NCBI RefSeq assembly: GCF_010723575.1
Contig: NZ_BLKZ01000002.1
Location: forward strand, 1,031,340 to 1,095,339
Source of the DNA: Mycobacterium bourgelatii
GTDB taxonomy: Bacteria > Actinomycetota > Actinomycetes > Mycobacteriales > Mycobacteriaceae
DNA: 64,000 nucleotides
Reading direction: 5' to 3'
Shown: positions 8,588 through 16,938 of the stretch, piece by piece
Position numbering within the stretch: position 1 is the first letter of the stretch
Layout of the letters: each line of letters opens with the position of its first letter
Program-made: the position numbers and the translations under genes
The notes under the pieces: model-generated
Told to the model about the DNA's origin: nothing
Database searches by the model: none
Seen by the model: only the letters and a program-made list of their open reading frames with translations

Positions 8588-9427
8588 ATGACTACGACCC
8601 GAACTGAACGCAATTTCGTCGGTGACGGTGGGGTAGACATCGTGTACGACGTCTGGACTCCCGACACCACGCCGCGTGCGGTGGTCGTGCTGGCGCACGG
8701 ACTGGGCGAGCATGCCCGCCGTTACGACCACGTCGCCGAGCGGTTCGGCGAGGCCGGATTCATCACGTATGCCCTCGACCACCGCGGACACGGGCGCTCG
8801 GGCGGCAAGCGGATGCTGGTACGCGACATCACGGAGTTCACCGCCGACGTCGGCACCCTCGTCGGCATCGCCAAGCGCGAGAACCCCACCTTGAAGTGCG
8901 TCGTGCTGGGGCACAGCATGGGCGGCGGCATCGTGTTCGCCTACGCCGTCGAACGCCCGGACGACTACGACCTGGTGGTGCTGTCGGCGCCGGCGGTGGC
9001 GGCCCAGGACATCGTGTCACCCATTGTCGTGCTGGCCGCGAAAATCCTTGGTGCCGTGGTGCCCGGCCTGCCGGTGCAGGAGCTCGAGTTCAACCTGATC
9101 TCGCGTGATCCCGAGGTCGTGCGTGCCTACAACGAGGACCCGATGGTCTACCACGGCCGGGTGCCGGCGGGCATCGGGCGGGCGCTGATTCAGGTCGGCG
9201 AGACCATGCCGCGGCGCGCGCCGGCCCTGACCGCGCCGCTGCTGGTGGTGCACGGCACCGACGACGGGTTGATTCCCATCGAGGGCAGCCGTCGCCTGGT
9301 CGAATGCGTGGGATCGACCGATGTCCAGCTCAAGGAATACGCCCCGCTCTACCACGAGGTCTTCAACGAGCCCGAGCGCAACAAGGTGCTCGACGACGTG
9401 GTGGCCTGGATCAACGAGCGGCTGTAA
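8588..9427 (+). CDS. Monoacylglycerol lipase (Rv0183 homologue)
   Basis: 279 residues from ATG 8588, the same length as Rv0183. Catalytic residues fall at the published positions: Ser110 in GHSMGG, Asp226 in HGTDDGLIP and His256 in APLYHEVFNE; HGLGEH provides the oxyanion region. Rv0183 is an exported/cell-wall associated lipase that hydrolyses monoacylglycerols, including host-derived ones. No signal peptide is visible. The gene is transcribed divergently from sigG with 61 bases between the chosen starts. Confidence 0.93.
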   Translation: MTTTRTERNFVGDGGVDIVYDVWTPDTTPRAVVVLAHGLGEHARRYDHVAERFGEAGFITYALDHRGHGRSGGKRMLVRDITEFTADVGTLVGIAKRENPTLKCVVLGHSMGGGIVFAYAVERPDDYDLVVLSAPAVAAQDIVSPIVVLAAKILGAVVPGLPVQELEFNLISRDPEVVRAYNEDPMVYHGRVPAGIGRALIQVGETMPRRAPALTAPLLVVHGTDDGLIPIEGSRRLVECVGSTDVQLKEYAPLYHEVFNEPERNKVLDDVVAWINERL

Positions 9428-9483
9428 GCGACCGTGACGGCGCGCGAACCGGAAATGTCGGACGGCTGAAGTAGTTTGGCGCC

Positions 9484-10233
9484 ATGACCGACGACAAGAT
9501 GTTGTCCCGCATCGCGGCGTTGCTCCGCCAGGCCGAGGGCACCGACAATCCCCACGAAGCTGATGCGTTCATGGCCGCCGCGCAACGGTTGGCGACGGCG
9601 ACGTCCATCGATCTGGCGGTGGCACGATCCCATTCGGCCACCCGCTCGGCCGCCCAGGGCCCCACGCAACGCACCATCACCATCGGCGAGGCGGGCACCC
9701 GCGGGCTGCGCACCTACGTGCAGCTGTTCGTGCTCATCGCGGCGGCCAACGACGTGCGCTGTGACATCGCCACGAATTCGACCTTCGTCTATGCCTACGG
9801 GTTCCCCCAGGACATCGATGCGACCCACGCCCTCTACGCCAGCCTGGTGGTTCAGATGGTCCGGGCGTCGGACGCCTACCTCGCCACCGGTGCACACCGG
9901 CCCACCCCGACGATCACCGCCCGGCTCAACTTCCAACTGGCGTTCGGGGCTCGCGTCGGCCAGCGGCTGGCCGAGGCCCGCGAGGAGGCGCGCCGGGAGG
10001 TAGACAAGGACCGCGAGCGCGCGCCCGGAACGGCTATCGCCTTGCGGGACAAGGAACTCGAATTGCACGACTATTATCGGAGAGCGTCCAAAGCCCGCGG
10101 TACCTGGCGGGCGACCAGGGCCTCGGCCGGGTATTCGTCGGCGGCGCGCCGCGCCGGTGACCGGGCTGGGCGGCGAGCGCGGCTGGGCTCCAGCCCCGAA
10201 CTGCCGGGGGCGCGCACCGCAGTGGGCCGGTGA
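9484..10233 (+). CDS. DUF2786 domain protein (Rv0184-like)
   Basis: 249 residues. The N-terminal DUF2786 motif is clear (MLSRIAALLRQAEGTDNPHEADAFMAAAQRLATATSID). The domain is found in actinobacteria and phages and has no settled function. Its TGA stop (10231-10233) overlaps a GTG at 10230, the typical coupling to the next gene, but that GTG is out of frame with the following protein (see the next entry). Probably first gene of a three-gene operon with the metallohydrolase-like gene and bglS. Confidence 0.85.
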   Translation: MTDDKMLSRIAALLRQAEGTDNPHEADAFMAAAQRLATATSIDLAVARSHSATRSAAQGPTQRTITIGEAGTRGLRTYVQLFVLIAAANDVRCDIATNSTFVYAYGFPQDIDATHALYASLVVQMVRASDAYLATGAHRPTPTITARLNFQLAFGARVGQRLAEAREEARREVDKDRERAPGTAIALRDKELELHDYYRRASKARGTWRATRASAGYSSAARRAGDRAGRRARLGSSPELPGARTAVGR

Positions 10234-10239
10234 CTCGGG

Positions 10240-10737
10240 CTGGCTGAGAAGGATTCACAGCGCGCGAAGGTTTACGCGGCCGAGGACTTCGTCCGGACGC
10301 TGTTCGACCGCGCGGCCGAACACGGCTTACCCAGCGTGGAGTTCTTCGGGACGCAGTTGACGTTGCCCCCGGAGGCGCGGTTCGGTTCGGTGGACTCCGT
10401 GCAGCGGTATGTCGACGACGTCCTCGCGGTGCCGGCGGTTCGCCAACAGTGGCCCGAGGTGTCGCCGCTGCGGGTGCGAGCGCGACGCGCTGCCACCGCG
10501 GCACACTACGAAAACCGCGACGGCGCAGGGATTATCGCCGTGCCCGACCGCTCCACGGCGGACTGGGCGATGCGCGAGTTGGTAGTGCTGCACGAAATCG
10601 CGCACCACCTGTGTCAGGTGCCGCCGCCGCACGGCCCGGAGTTCGTGGCGACGATGTGCACACTCAGCGAAATGGTCATGGGACCGGAGGTGGGGCACGT
10701 GTTGCGCGTGGTGTACGCGAAGGAGGGGGTTCGATGA
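10240..10737 (+). CDS. TIGR04338-type putative metallohydrolase (Rv0185-like), irregular start
   Basis: The protein reads AEKDSQRAKVYAAEDFVRTLFDRAA onward and contains a zinc-binding motif VLHEIAHHL (HExxH) at 10590-10616 with a later Glu-containing FVATMCTLSE helix. There is no ATG, GTG or TTG in this frame between the upstream stop at 10231 and GTG 10336, which would delete conserved N-terminal residues; only CTG 10240 is available. GTG 10230, in the usual GTGA overlap with the upstream stop, is in another frame and hits TGA at 10245. Removing one G in GGCTGGCTG would give V-T-R-A-A-E-K-D-S-Q-R, which fits the family N-terminus. Either a 1-base insertion, a sequencing error, or CTG initiation. 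Stop overlaps bglS as ATGA. Confidence 0.75.
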   Translation: MAEKDSQRAKVYAAEDFVRTLFDRAAEHGLPSVEFFGTQLTLPPEARFGSVDSVQRYVDDVLAVPAVRQQWPEVSPLRVRARRAATAAHYENRDGAGIIAVPDRSTADWAMRELVVLHEIAHHLCQVPPPHGPEFVATMCTLSEMVMGPEVGHVLRVVYAKEGVR

Positions 10738-12854
10738 ACGAGCGCCAACCCGAGGATCCCGACGCCCGCGCACGCGAGATCGAACTGCAGATGACCGACG
10801 ACGAACGCTTTTCGCTGCTGGTCGGTGTGCTGGGGAAGGGTGACCTGTGGCCGCTGCGCGACGAGCGCATCCCCCCAGACGTGTCGATGAGCGCCGGGTA
10901 CGTGCCCGGGGTCACGCGGTTGGGAGTTCCGGCGCTGATGATGAGTGATGCCGGCCTGGGCGTCACCAATCCCGGCTACCGTCCGGGTGACAGCGCAACG
11001 GCGCTTCCGGCCGGGCTGGCGCTGGCGTCCAGTTTCAACCCGGCGCTCGCCCGCGCCGCCGGTGAGGTGATCGGCCGCGAGGCGCGCAGCCGCGGGATCA
11101 ATGTCCAGCTAGCGGGCTCGATGAACCTGGCGCGCGACCCCCGCAACGGCCGCAACTTCGAATACCTCTCGGAGGACCCGCTATTGACCGGTGTGCTGGC
11201 CGCTGAGTCGGTCAGCGGCATCCAGCAACAGGGCGTCATCTCCACCGTCAAGCACTTCTCGTTGAACTGCAACGAAACGAACCGGCACTGGCTGGACGCA
11301 ATCATCGACCCCGACGCCCACCGCGAGTCGGACCTGCTGGCGTTCGAGATCGCCATCGAGCGGGCGCGGCCCGCTGCGGTGATGGCCGCGTACAACAAGG
11401 TCAACGGGAGCTATGCCGCCCAGAACTCCGTGCTGCTCAACGACATCCTGAAAACCGCGTGGGGATACCGGGGTTGGGTGATGTCGGACTGGGGTGGGAC
11501 GCCGAGCTGGGAGTGTGCGCTGGCGGGACTGGACCAGGAGTGTGGCGCGCAGATCGACGCCATCCTGTGGGGAGCCGAACAATTCACCGACCGATTACGA
11601 GCGGCCTACGCCGAGGGAAGGCTGCCCAAGGAGCGCCTGTCGGACATGGTCCGTCGGATCCTGCGGTCGATGTTCGCGGTCGGGATAGACCGACGGGGAG
11701 ACCCGCCGGAACCAGACATGGACGCCCACAACAAGGTTGCGTTACAGATCGCCCGCGAAGGGACCGTGCTGCTGAAGAACGACGGCACGCTGCCGTTGGC
11801 CTCGGTTGAGCGCATTGCCGTCATCGGCGGCTACGCGCAGGTCGGTGTGCCGACCGGTTGCGGGTCGAGCACGGTCGTGCCGCCCGGAGGATATGCCGAG
11901 GTGATCCCGATCGGCGGTCCCGGTCTGACCGGCGGCACCCGTAACCTGTACCTGCTGCCGTCCAGCCCGCTGGAGGAGCTGCGCAAGCAATTCCCCAGCG
12001 CCCAAATCGAATTCGACCGCGGCCTCACCCCGGCCGAAGCGGTGCTGGTGGCGCGGCGAGCCGACGCGGTGATCGTCTTCGCGATCCGCGTCGAAGGGGA
12101 GGGCTTCGACAGCGCCGATCTGTCACTGCCGTGGGGCCAGGACGAGGTGATCGCCGCCGTCGCCGCCGTCAACCCGAACACCGTGGTGGTCCTCGAGACG
12201 GGCAACCCGGCCGCAATGCCGTGGCGGGACTCGGTGAACGCCATCATCGAGGCCTGGTATCCAGGGCAAGCGGGTAGCCGTGCCATCGCGGAAATCATTG
12301 CCGGAAAGGTGAATCCATCGGGTCGGCTGCCGATCACGTTCCCGGTCGATCTCAGCCAGACACCTCGACCGGAGCTGCCCGGCCTGGGTGAACCGGTGGG
12401 TACGGCCACCCCCATCGACTACTCCGAAGGCGCCGACGTCGGCTATCGCTGGTTCGCGCGGACGGGACAAAGGCCCATGTTCCCGTTCGGGCACGGTTTG
12501 TCCTACACCCGCTTCGAGTACCGCGACCTGGTGGTGGCGGGTGGCGAGACAGTGGTTGCGGGCGTCGACGTCGTCAACGCCGGCAACCGGGCCGGAGCGG
12601 ACGTTGCGCAGCTGTATCTGATCGGCGCCCCGGGGGGACGCCGGTTGCGGTTGCTGGGATTTGAGCGGGTAGACCTCAAACCCGGGCAGTCGCGGCGGGT
12701 GAGCATCGAAGCCGATCCTCGCCTGCTTGCCGACTATGCCGACGGCGCCTGGCGGATCACGCCGGGCAGCTACTCGGTCGCGGTCGGCGCATCAGCGGCG
12801 GCGTTCGCGTTCACGGCCGAGGTCGAACTGGCCGGCCGTGCGTTCGGGCGCTAA
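10734..12854 (+). CDS. bglS: Glycoside hydrolase family 3 beta-glucosidase BglS
   Basis: 706 residues from ATG 10734, which overlaps the previous stop (ATGA); more upstream in-frame codons lie inside that gene. GH3 N-terminal TIM-barrel motifs include KHFSLNCNETNRH and the nucleophile Asp252 in GWVMSDWGG. The C-terminal alpha/beta-sandwich (LLKNDGTLPL, YPGQAGSRAIAEII, FPFGHGLSYTRFEY) and fibronectin III-like tail are complete. It would hydrolyse beta-glucosides; no signal peptide is seen, so action is probably cytoplasmic on imported or internal glycosides. Homologue of Rv0186. Confidence 0.92.
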   Translation: MNERQPEDPDARAREIELQMTDDERFSLLVGVLGKGDLWPLRDERIPPDVSMSAGYVPGVTRLGVPALMMSDAGLGVTNPGYRPGDSATALPAGLALASSFNPALARAAGEVIGREARSRGINVQLAGSMNLARDPRNGRNFEYLSEDPLLTGVLAAESVSGIQQQGVISTVKHFSLNCNETNRHWLDAIIDPDAHRESDLLAFEIAIERARPAAVMAAYNKVNGSYAAQNSVLLNDILKTAWGYRGWVMSDWGGTPSWECALAGLDQECGAQIDAILWGAEQFTDRLRAAYAEGRLPKERLSDMVRRILRSMFAVGIDRRGDPPEPDMDAHNKVALQIAREGTVLLKNDGTLPLASVERIAVIGGYAQVGVPTGCGSSTVVPPGGYAEVIPIGGPGLTGGTRNLYLLPSSPLEELRKQFPSAQIEFDRGLTPAEAVLVARRADAVIVFAIRVEGEGFDSADLSLPWGQDEVIAAVAAVNPNTVVVLETGNPAAMPWRDSVNAIIEAWYPGQAGSRAIAEIIAGKVNPSGRLPITFPVDLSQTPRPELPGLGEPVGTATPIDYSEGADVGYRWFARTGQRPMFPFGHGLSYTRFEYRDLVVAGGETVVAGVDVVNAGNRAGADVAQLYLIGAPGGRRLRLLGFERVDLKPGQSRRVSIEADPRLLADYADGAWRITPGSYSVAVGASAAAFAFTAEVELAGRAFGR

Positions 12855-12874
12855 GGGGCTCGCCCGAACGCACG
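12837..12874. terminator. Bidirectional hairpin between bglS and mymT
   Basis: A perfect 14-bp inverted repeat: CGTGCGTTCGGGCG at 12837-12850 and its complement at 12861-12874, with a 10-base loop that contains the bglS stop codon. No U-tract follows, as is common in mycobacteria. It sits exactly between two convergent genes, so it can serve both. Confidence 0.7.
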
Positions 12875-12886
12875 ACTGGCAGCGGC

Positions 12887-13033
12887 TTACTTGACGGGAA
12901 CCAACTCTTCGCCGCAGGTGCAGCGGTAGGCCTGGTCGCTGTGGGAGCAGTGGCATTCCTGCTCGATGCGAACGCGACAGCCGCAGCCCTCGTGGCCGCA
13001 GGTCAGCACGGTTCCTGCTTCGTAGTGAGACAT
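12887..13033 (-). CDS. mymT: Copper metallothionein MymT
   Basis: A 48-residue protein on the minus strand, ATG at 13033. It has seven cysteines (positions 12, 17, 19, 27, 29, 38, 40) in CGHEGCGC, CHC and CTC clusters and ends GEELVPVK, matching M. tuberculosis MymT (Rv0186A), which binds several Cu(I) ions and protects against copper. A RicR-type operator lies 64 bases upstream of the start. The gene is convergent with bglS and divergent from the O-methyltransferase gene. Confidence 0.95.
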   Translation of the reverse strand: MSHYEAGTVLTCGHEGCGCRVRIEQECHCSHSDQAYRCTCGEELVPVK

Positions 13034-13096
13034 TCGATTTCCACCTTCTCTGTGCTGGGGACCAGGGTCCCTGTTGTTGCCTCGCGGCCCACTATA

Positions 13097-13111
13097 TACC
13101 CCATACGGGTA
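13097..13111. promoter_or_regulatory. RicR operator upstream of mymT
   Basis: TACCC (13097-13101), five bases, GGGTA (13107-13111): exactly the TACCC-N5-GGGTA palindrome of the RicR regulon, extended by one further matching pair to ATACCC/GGGTAT. It lies between divergent mymT and the O-methyltransferase. RicR bound here would repress mymT until Cu(I) releases it; whether the divergent gene is also affected is unknown. Confidence 0.88.
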
Positions 13112-13158
13112 TCCCGTAAACCGTTTGGGACGTCCGGATCCCGGCTAGTCACACTGGT

Positions 13159-13821
13159 ATGGCTAACGAAGTAACCCCGCGCGACGTCGACGCATTCTTG
13201 GATCGCACGCTGATCGGCGATGATCCGGTGTTGACTGCGGTGTTGGAGTCCAGTCGTGCGGCCGGCCTACCGGCCATCACCGTTTCGGCCCAGCAGGGCA
13301 AGTTCCTCAGCCTGCTGGCTGGTGCCATCGGGGCGCGACGCATCCTCGAACTCGGCACGCTGGGCGGTTACAGCACCATCTGGCTCGCGCGGGGCGTGGA
13401 TCCGGACGGTCAGGTGGTCACCCTGGAATACGAAGCCAAATACGCCGAGGTGGCTCGTGCGAACTTTCAGCGAGCCGGTGTGGCTGACCGGGTGGAGGTA
13501 GTGGTCGGCGCCGCGCTGGACACCTTGCCGACGGTCACCGGCGAGCCCTTCGATCTGGTGTTCATCGACGCCGACAAAGAGAACAACCTGCCGTATCTGG
13601 ACTGGGCGATATGGCTCTCCCGGCCCGGCGCAATCATCGTGCTGGACAACGTCGTTCGTGACGGCAGGGTGCTGGTGGAGGGCGACGACCCCAGGCTGGT
13701 CGCCACGCGTCTGGCGCTGCAAATGATGGGTGTTCATCCACGTCTGGATGCCGCCGCGTTGCAGACCGTGGGCTCCAAGACGTGGGACGGGTTCGCCATT
13801 GCGGCGGTCAGGCCGGAGTGA
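13159..13821 (+). CDS. SAM-dependent O-methyltransferase (Rv0187-like, class I)
   Basis: 220 residues. Motif I ILELGTLGGYSTIWLARGV, the acidic LEYE position after strand 2, and VFIDADKENN (metal-binding Asp and the DADK motif) are those of the divalent-cation-dependent caffeoyl-CoA/catechol O-methyltransferase family. The substrate is unknown. It starts 48 bases from the RicR operator and is divergent from mymT. The last 14 bases overlap the end of the convergent nitronate monooxygenase-like gene. Confidence 0.9.
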   Translation: MANEVTPRDVDAFLDRTLIGDDPVLTAVLESSRAAGLPAITVSAQQGKFLSLLAGAIGARRILELGTLGGYSTIWLARGVDPDGQVVTLEYEAKYAEVARANFQRAGVADRVEVVVGAALDTLPTVTGEPFDLVFIDADKENNLPYLDWAIWLSRPGAIIVLDNVVRDGRVLVEGDDPRLVATRLALQMMGVHPRLDAAALQTVGSKTWDGFAIAAVRPE

Positions 13822-14740
13822 GGTCTTTGACCGCCTGCTCGGCCGAGGTGACTTCGTTGATCCGCAGCGCCGAGTCGCCGGCATACAGCGCCGCCCGGTC
13901 GACCCAGTGGTCCGGCATCTCACGGTTCGGCGCGATCGGCGAGAACAGCGGACCATTCGCCGACTGCAGCCGCAGCAGGGCGTTCAGGTCGCGGTAGAGC
14001 GGGATCGCCAGGTGTCCGCTGGCAGCGTTGAGGGCTGCCGGTAATGCCTTGGCCTTGCCGTCGTCGCGGCACCATCGGCGGGTGGCGTCGTTGGGCACCA
14101 CCCGGTGTCGCAGCGGCCAGGTGAAACCGAACAGGTTGGTCTCGATCGTCTCGTCTGCGACGGTGACTCGCCGCTGATACTCCCGGTGCGCATTGGCCTC
14201 GTGCGTCAGCAAGAATCGGGTGCCGGCGATGACCCCGGTGGCTCCGGTGTCCAGGGCCGCACGTGTATCGGCGCTGGTGGCGATTCCGCCGGCCAGAAAG
14301 ACCGGGCGGTCGCCCGCCACGCTCAGCGCCTGCGGCAGAAAGTCCAGGGCCGGCGTGGTTCCCACCAGGTGCCCGCCCGCCTCGCGTCCCTGCGCGATCA
14401 AACCGTCCACACCCTGTCGCACGGCGTGCTGAGCCTGCGGGCGCGTGCCGACCATCGCGAAGACGAAGACGCCGGCGTCCCTGAGCTGCTCGACCAGCCC
14501 ACGTCGCTCGCCGAACGCCAATACGACGGCGTCGACGCGCGCTGCAACGCAAACCTCGACGTGCCGGCGACCGGTGAAGGGCAGCAGGAGGTTGACCGCC
14601 ACCGCCCGGCCCGGCGCCTCGGACCGCACCTGCTCGATTGCGTCGCGCAACTCTCGGGGTGGCGCGAGACCGAGCGTGCCCAGGGCGCCGGCCTTTGCGA
14701 CCGCCGCGGCCAAGGGTGCGCCGGCCAGGCCCCCGCCCAT
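13808..14740 (-). CDS. Nitronate monooxygenase-like flavoprotein, no canonical start
   Basis: 310 residues from ATG 14740. Motifs of the 2-nitropropane dioxygenase/nitronate monooxygenase barrel are present: VFLAGGIATSADTRAALDTGATGVIAGTRFL (phosphate-binding loop) and QGREAGGHLVG. The family N-terminus (VPVGQAGMGGGLAGA), which forms the first beta strand and FMN contact, begins upstream of this ATG. The 22 codons between the ATG and the in-frame ilvD stop (TAG 14809-14807) contain no ATG, GTG or TTG; a CTG at about 14773-14775 is the only near-start. Translation may begin at CTG, by stop readthrough, or the gene may be 5'-damaged. H37Rv has the unrelated Rv0188 here. Confidence 0.72.
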   Translation of the reverse strand: MGGGLAGAPLAAAVAKAGALGTLGLAPPRELRDAIEQVRSEAPGRAVAVNLLLPFTGRRHVEVCVAARVDAVVLAFGERRGLVEQLRDAGVFVFAMVGTRPQAQHAVRQGVDGLIAQGREAGGHLVGTTPALDFLPQALSVAGDRPVFLAGGIATSADTRAALDTGATGVIAGTRFLLTHEANAHREYQRRVTVADETIETNLFGFTWPLRHRVVPNDATRRWCRDDGKAKALPAALNAASGHLAIPLYRDLNALLRLQSANGPLFSPIAPNREMPDHWVDRAALYAGDSALRINEVTSAEQAVKDLTPA

Positions 14741-14806
14741 CCCGGCCTGTCCGACCGGAACGTCGAGTCGCAGACGGTCGGCGACGTCGATAGCGCGAGC
14801 CTCGAA

Positions 14807-16528
14807 CTATCCGCAGACTGCGCCAGCTGCTGCGGAGCGGACCAGCTTGACGTACTTGGCCAGCACGCCGGTCTTGTAGCGCGGCGGCGGGGGAGTGAAG
14901 TCCCGCTTGCGGGCCTCGAATTCCGCCGGGTCGTCCAGTACGACGTCCAGCGTCTGCTCGGCGACGTTGAGGCGAATCTTGTCCCCGTCGCGCAGGAATG
15001 CGATGGGGCCGCCGTCGACCGCTTCGGGGGCGATGTGTCCCACGCACAGGCCGGTCGTCCCGCCGGAGAACCGGCCGTCGGTGAGCAGCAGCACGTCCTT
15101 ACCCAGACCGGCACCCTTGATGGCACCGGTGATGGCCAGCATTTCCCGCATACCGGGGCCGCCCTTGGGCCCTTCGTAGCGGATCACCACTGCGTCGCCG
15201 TGGGTGATGGTGCCGTCCTCGAGGGCGTCCAGCGCGGCGCGTTCGCCGTCGAAAACCCTTGCGGTGCCTTCGAACACGTCGGACTCAAAGCCGGCCGACT
15301 TGACCACGGCGCCCTCGGGGGCCAGCGATCCGTGCAGGATGGTGATGCCCCCGGTGGGGTGGATCGGGTTGGTCAGGGCACGCAGCACCTTGCCGTCCGG
15401 GTCGGGCGGGGCGATCGCGGCGAGGTTCTCGGCCAGCGTCTGGCCCGTCACCGTCAGGCAATCACCGTGTAAAAGGCCAGCGTCCAACAGTGCTTTCATT
15501 ACCACTGGCACCCCGCCGATGTGGTCGACGTCAGTCATCACGTGGCGACCGAACGGCTTGACGTCGGCCAGGTGCGGAACCTTGGAACCGATCCGGCTGA
15601 AGTCGTCCAGCGTGAGGTCGACGTCGGCTTCGTGGGCGATGGCCAGCAGGTGCAGCACGGCGTTGGTCGAGCCGCCGAACGCCATCACCACCGAGATGGC
15701 GTTTTCGAACGCCTCCCTGGTGAGAATGTCGCGGGCGGTGATGCCGCGGCGCAGCAACTCCACCACGGCCTGCCCGCTGCGTCGGGCGAACCCGTCGCGC
15801 CGGCGGTCGGTGGCCGGCGGCGCCGCGCTGCCCGGCAACGACATGCCCAGCGCTTCGGCGGCGCTGGCCATGGTGTTGGCGGTGTACATGCCACCGCACG
15901 CGCCTTCACCGGGACAGAAGGTCCGTTCGATGGCGTCGACGTCAGCGCGGCTCATCAGTCCGCGTGCACAGGCGCCCACCGCCTCGAAGGCGTCGATGAT
16001 GGTGACCTCGCGCTCGCTGCCGTCGGAAAGCTTGGCCACCCCGGGCAGCACGGAGCCCGCGTAGAGGAACACCGAGGCCAGGTCGAGGCGCGCCGCGGCC
16101 ATCAGCATCCCGGGTAGCGACTTGTCGCAGCCGGCCAGCAACACCGAGCCGTCGAGCCGCTCGGCCTGCATCACGGTTTCGACGCTGTCGGCGATCACCT
16201 CGCGGGAGACCAGGGAGAAGTGCATCCCCTCGTGACCCATCGAGATGCCGTCGGAAACGGAGATCGTCCCGAACTCGAGCGGATAGCCGCCGGCCTGGAA
16301 CACGCCTTCCTTGACCGCCTTGGCCAGTCGTTCCAGGGACAGGTTGCACGGGGTGATCTCGTTCCACGACGACCCGACCCCGATCTGTGGCTTGGCGAAG
16401 TCGTCGTCGCCCATACCTACCGCGCGCAACATCCCGCGGGCGGCGGCCTTCTCCAGACCGTCGGTGACGTCGCGGCTGCGGGGTTTGATATCGGCTTGAT
16501 CTGCGGCTTGATTAGTCACAAGGGCCAT
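14807..16528 (-). CDS. ilvD: Dihydroxy-acid dehydratase IlvD
   Basis: 573 residues from ATG 16528 (MALVTNQAADQADIKPRSRD); longer in-frame codons reach into the divergent control region. It converts 2,3-dihydroxy-isovalerate/-methylvalerate to the 2-keto acids of valine and isoleucine synthesis. Fe-S cluster cysteines are in TPCNLS, AGCDKSLPG and CPGEGACGGMYTANTM; catalytic DGRFSGGTTGLCVGH is present near the C-terminus. Close to the 575 residues of Rv0189c. The gene is divergent from ricR, and a RicR operator lies 48 bases upstream of its start, which makes copper input to ilvD possible. Confidence 0.96.
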   Translation of the reverse strand: MALVTNQAADQADIKPRSRDVTDGLEKAAARGMLRAVGMGDDDFAKPQIGVGSSWNEITPCNLSLERLAKAVKEGVFQAGGYPLEFGTISVSDGISMGHEGMHFSLVSREVIADSVETVMQAERLDGSVLLAGCDKSLPGMLMAAARLDLASVFLYAGSVLPGVAKLSDGSEREVTIIDAFEAVGACARGLMSRADVDAIERTFCPGEGACGGMYTANTMASAAEALGMSLPGSAAPPATDRRRDGFARRSGQAVVELLRRGITARDILTREAFENAISVVMAFGGSTNAVLHLLAIAHEADVDLTLDDFSRIGSKVPHLADVKPFGRHVMTDVDHIGGVPVVMKALLDAGLLHGDCLTVTGQTLAENLAAIAPPDPDGKVLRALTNPIHPTGGITILHGSLAPEGAVVKSAGFESDVFEGTARVFDGERAALDALEDGTITHGDAVVIRYEGPKGGPGMREMLAITGAIKGAGLGKDVLLLTDGRFSGGTTGLCVGHIAPEAVDGGPIAFLRDGDKIRLNVAEQTLDVVLDDPAEFEARKRDFTPPPPRYKTGVLAKYVKLVRSAAAGAVCG

Positions 16529-16575
16529 TCTGCAAGTATGCGCGCGCCGCTCAGCTGAGCCAAAATCCGGGCCGA

Positions 16576-16590
16576 TACCCCGCTGGGGTA
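16576..16590. promoter_or_regulatory. RicR operator between ilvD and ricR
   Basis: TACCC (16576-16580), CGCTG, GGGTA (16586-16590), flanked by A and T to make ATACCC/GGGTAT. This is the second exact RicR-type palindrome in the window. It lies 48 bases upstream of ricR and 47 bases upstream of divergent ilvD, consistent with the known autoregulation of ricR and possibly overlapping the ilvD promoter. Confidence 0.88.
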
Positions 16591-16638
16591 TAGAATCGAG
16601 ACGGAATGGCCACCGGGTTTGGGAGTGATGACGAGGCG

Positions 16639-16938
16639 ATGACAAAAGCAGTCGAAACGCACGGCTATACGCAGCAGAAAGACAATTACGCCAAGCGGCT
16701 GCGCCGTATCGAGGGCCAGGTGCGTGGCATCGCGCGCATGATCGACGAGGACAAGTACTGCATCGATGTCCTCACGCAGATCAGCGCCGTCAACAGCGCC
16801 CTGCGGTCGGTGGCGTTGAACCTGCTCGATGAGCACCTGAACCACTGCGTTTCGCGCGCCGTCGCGGAAGGCGGCGCGGAGGCGGACAGTAAAATCGCTG
16901 AAGCTTCTGCCGCCATTGCGCGTCTGGTGCGTTCTTGA
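16639..16938 (+). CDS. ricR: Copper-sensing repressor RicR (CsoR family)
   Basis: 99 residues from ATG 16639 (MTKAVETHGYTQQK). The all-helical CsoR fold and Cu(I) ligands are visible: Cys41 (KYCIDVL), His66 and Cys70 (DEHLNHC), with the C-x24-H-x3-C spacing of CsoR/RicR. Homologue of Rv0190, which represses mymT, lpqS, mmcO and others, and itself, through the TACCC-N5-GGGTA site seen just upstream. A further in-frame ATG at 16606 would add 11 residues but lies closer to the operator and is less likely. Confidence 0.95.
   Translation: MTKAVETHGYTQQKDNYAKRLRRIEGQVRGIARMIDEDKYCIDVLTQISAVNSALRSVALNLLDEHLNHCVSRAVAEGGAEADSKIAEASAAIARLVRS

Noticed and set aside
10449..10733. Extended N-terminus for bglS
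   Set aside because: Lies within the preceding gene in another frame; ATG 10734 with ATGA overlap gives the expected GH3 length.
14105..15472. 455-codon plus-strand frame opposite ilvD and the flavoprotein gene
   Set aside because: Antisense to conserved coding sequence, no family resemblance or start signal.
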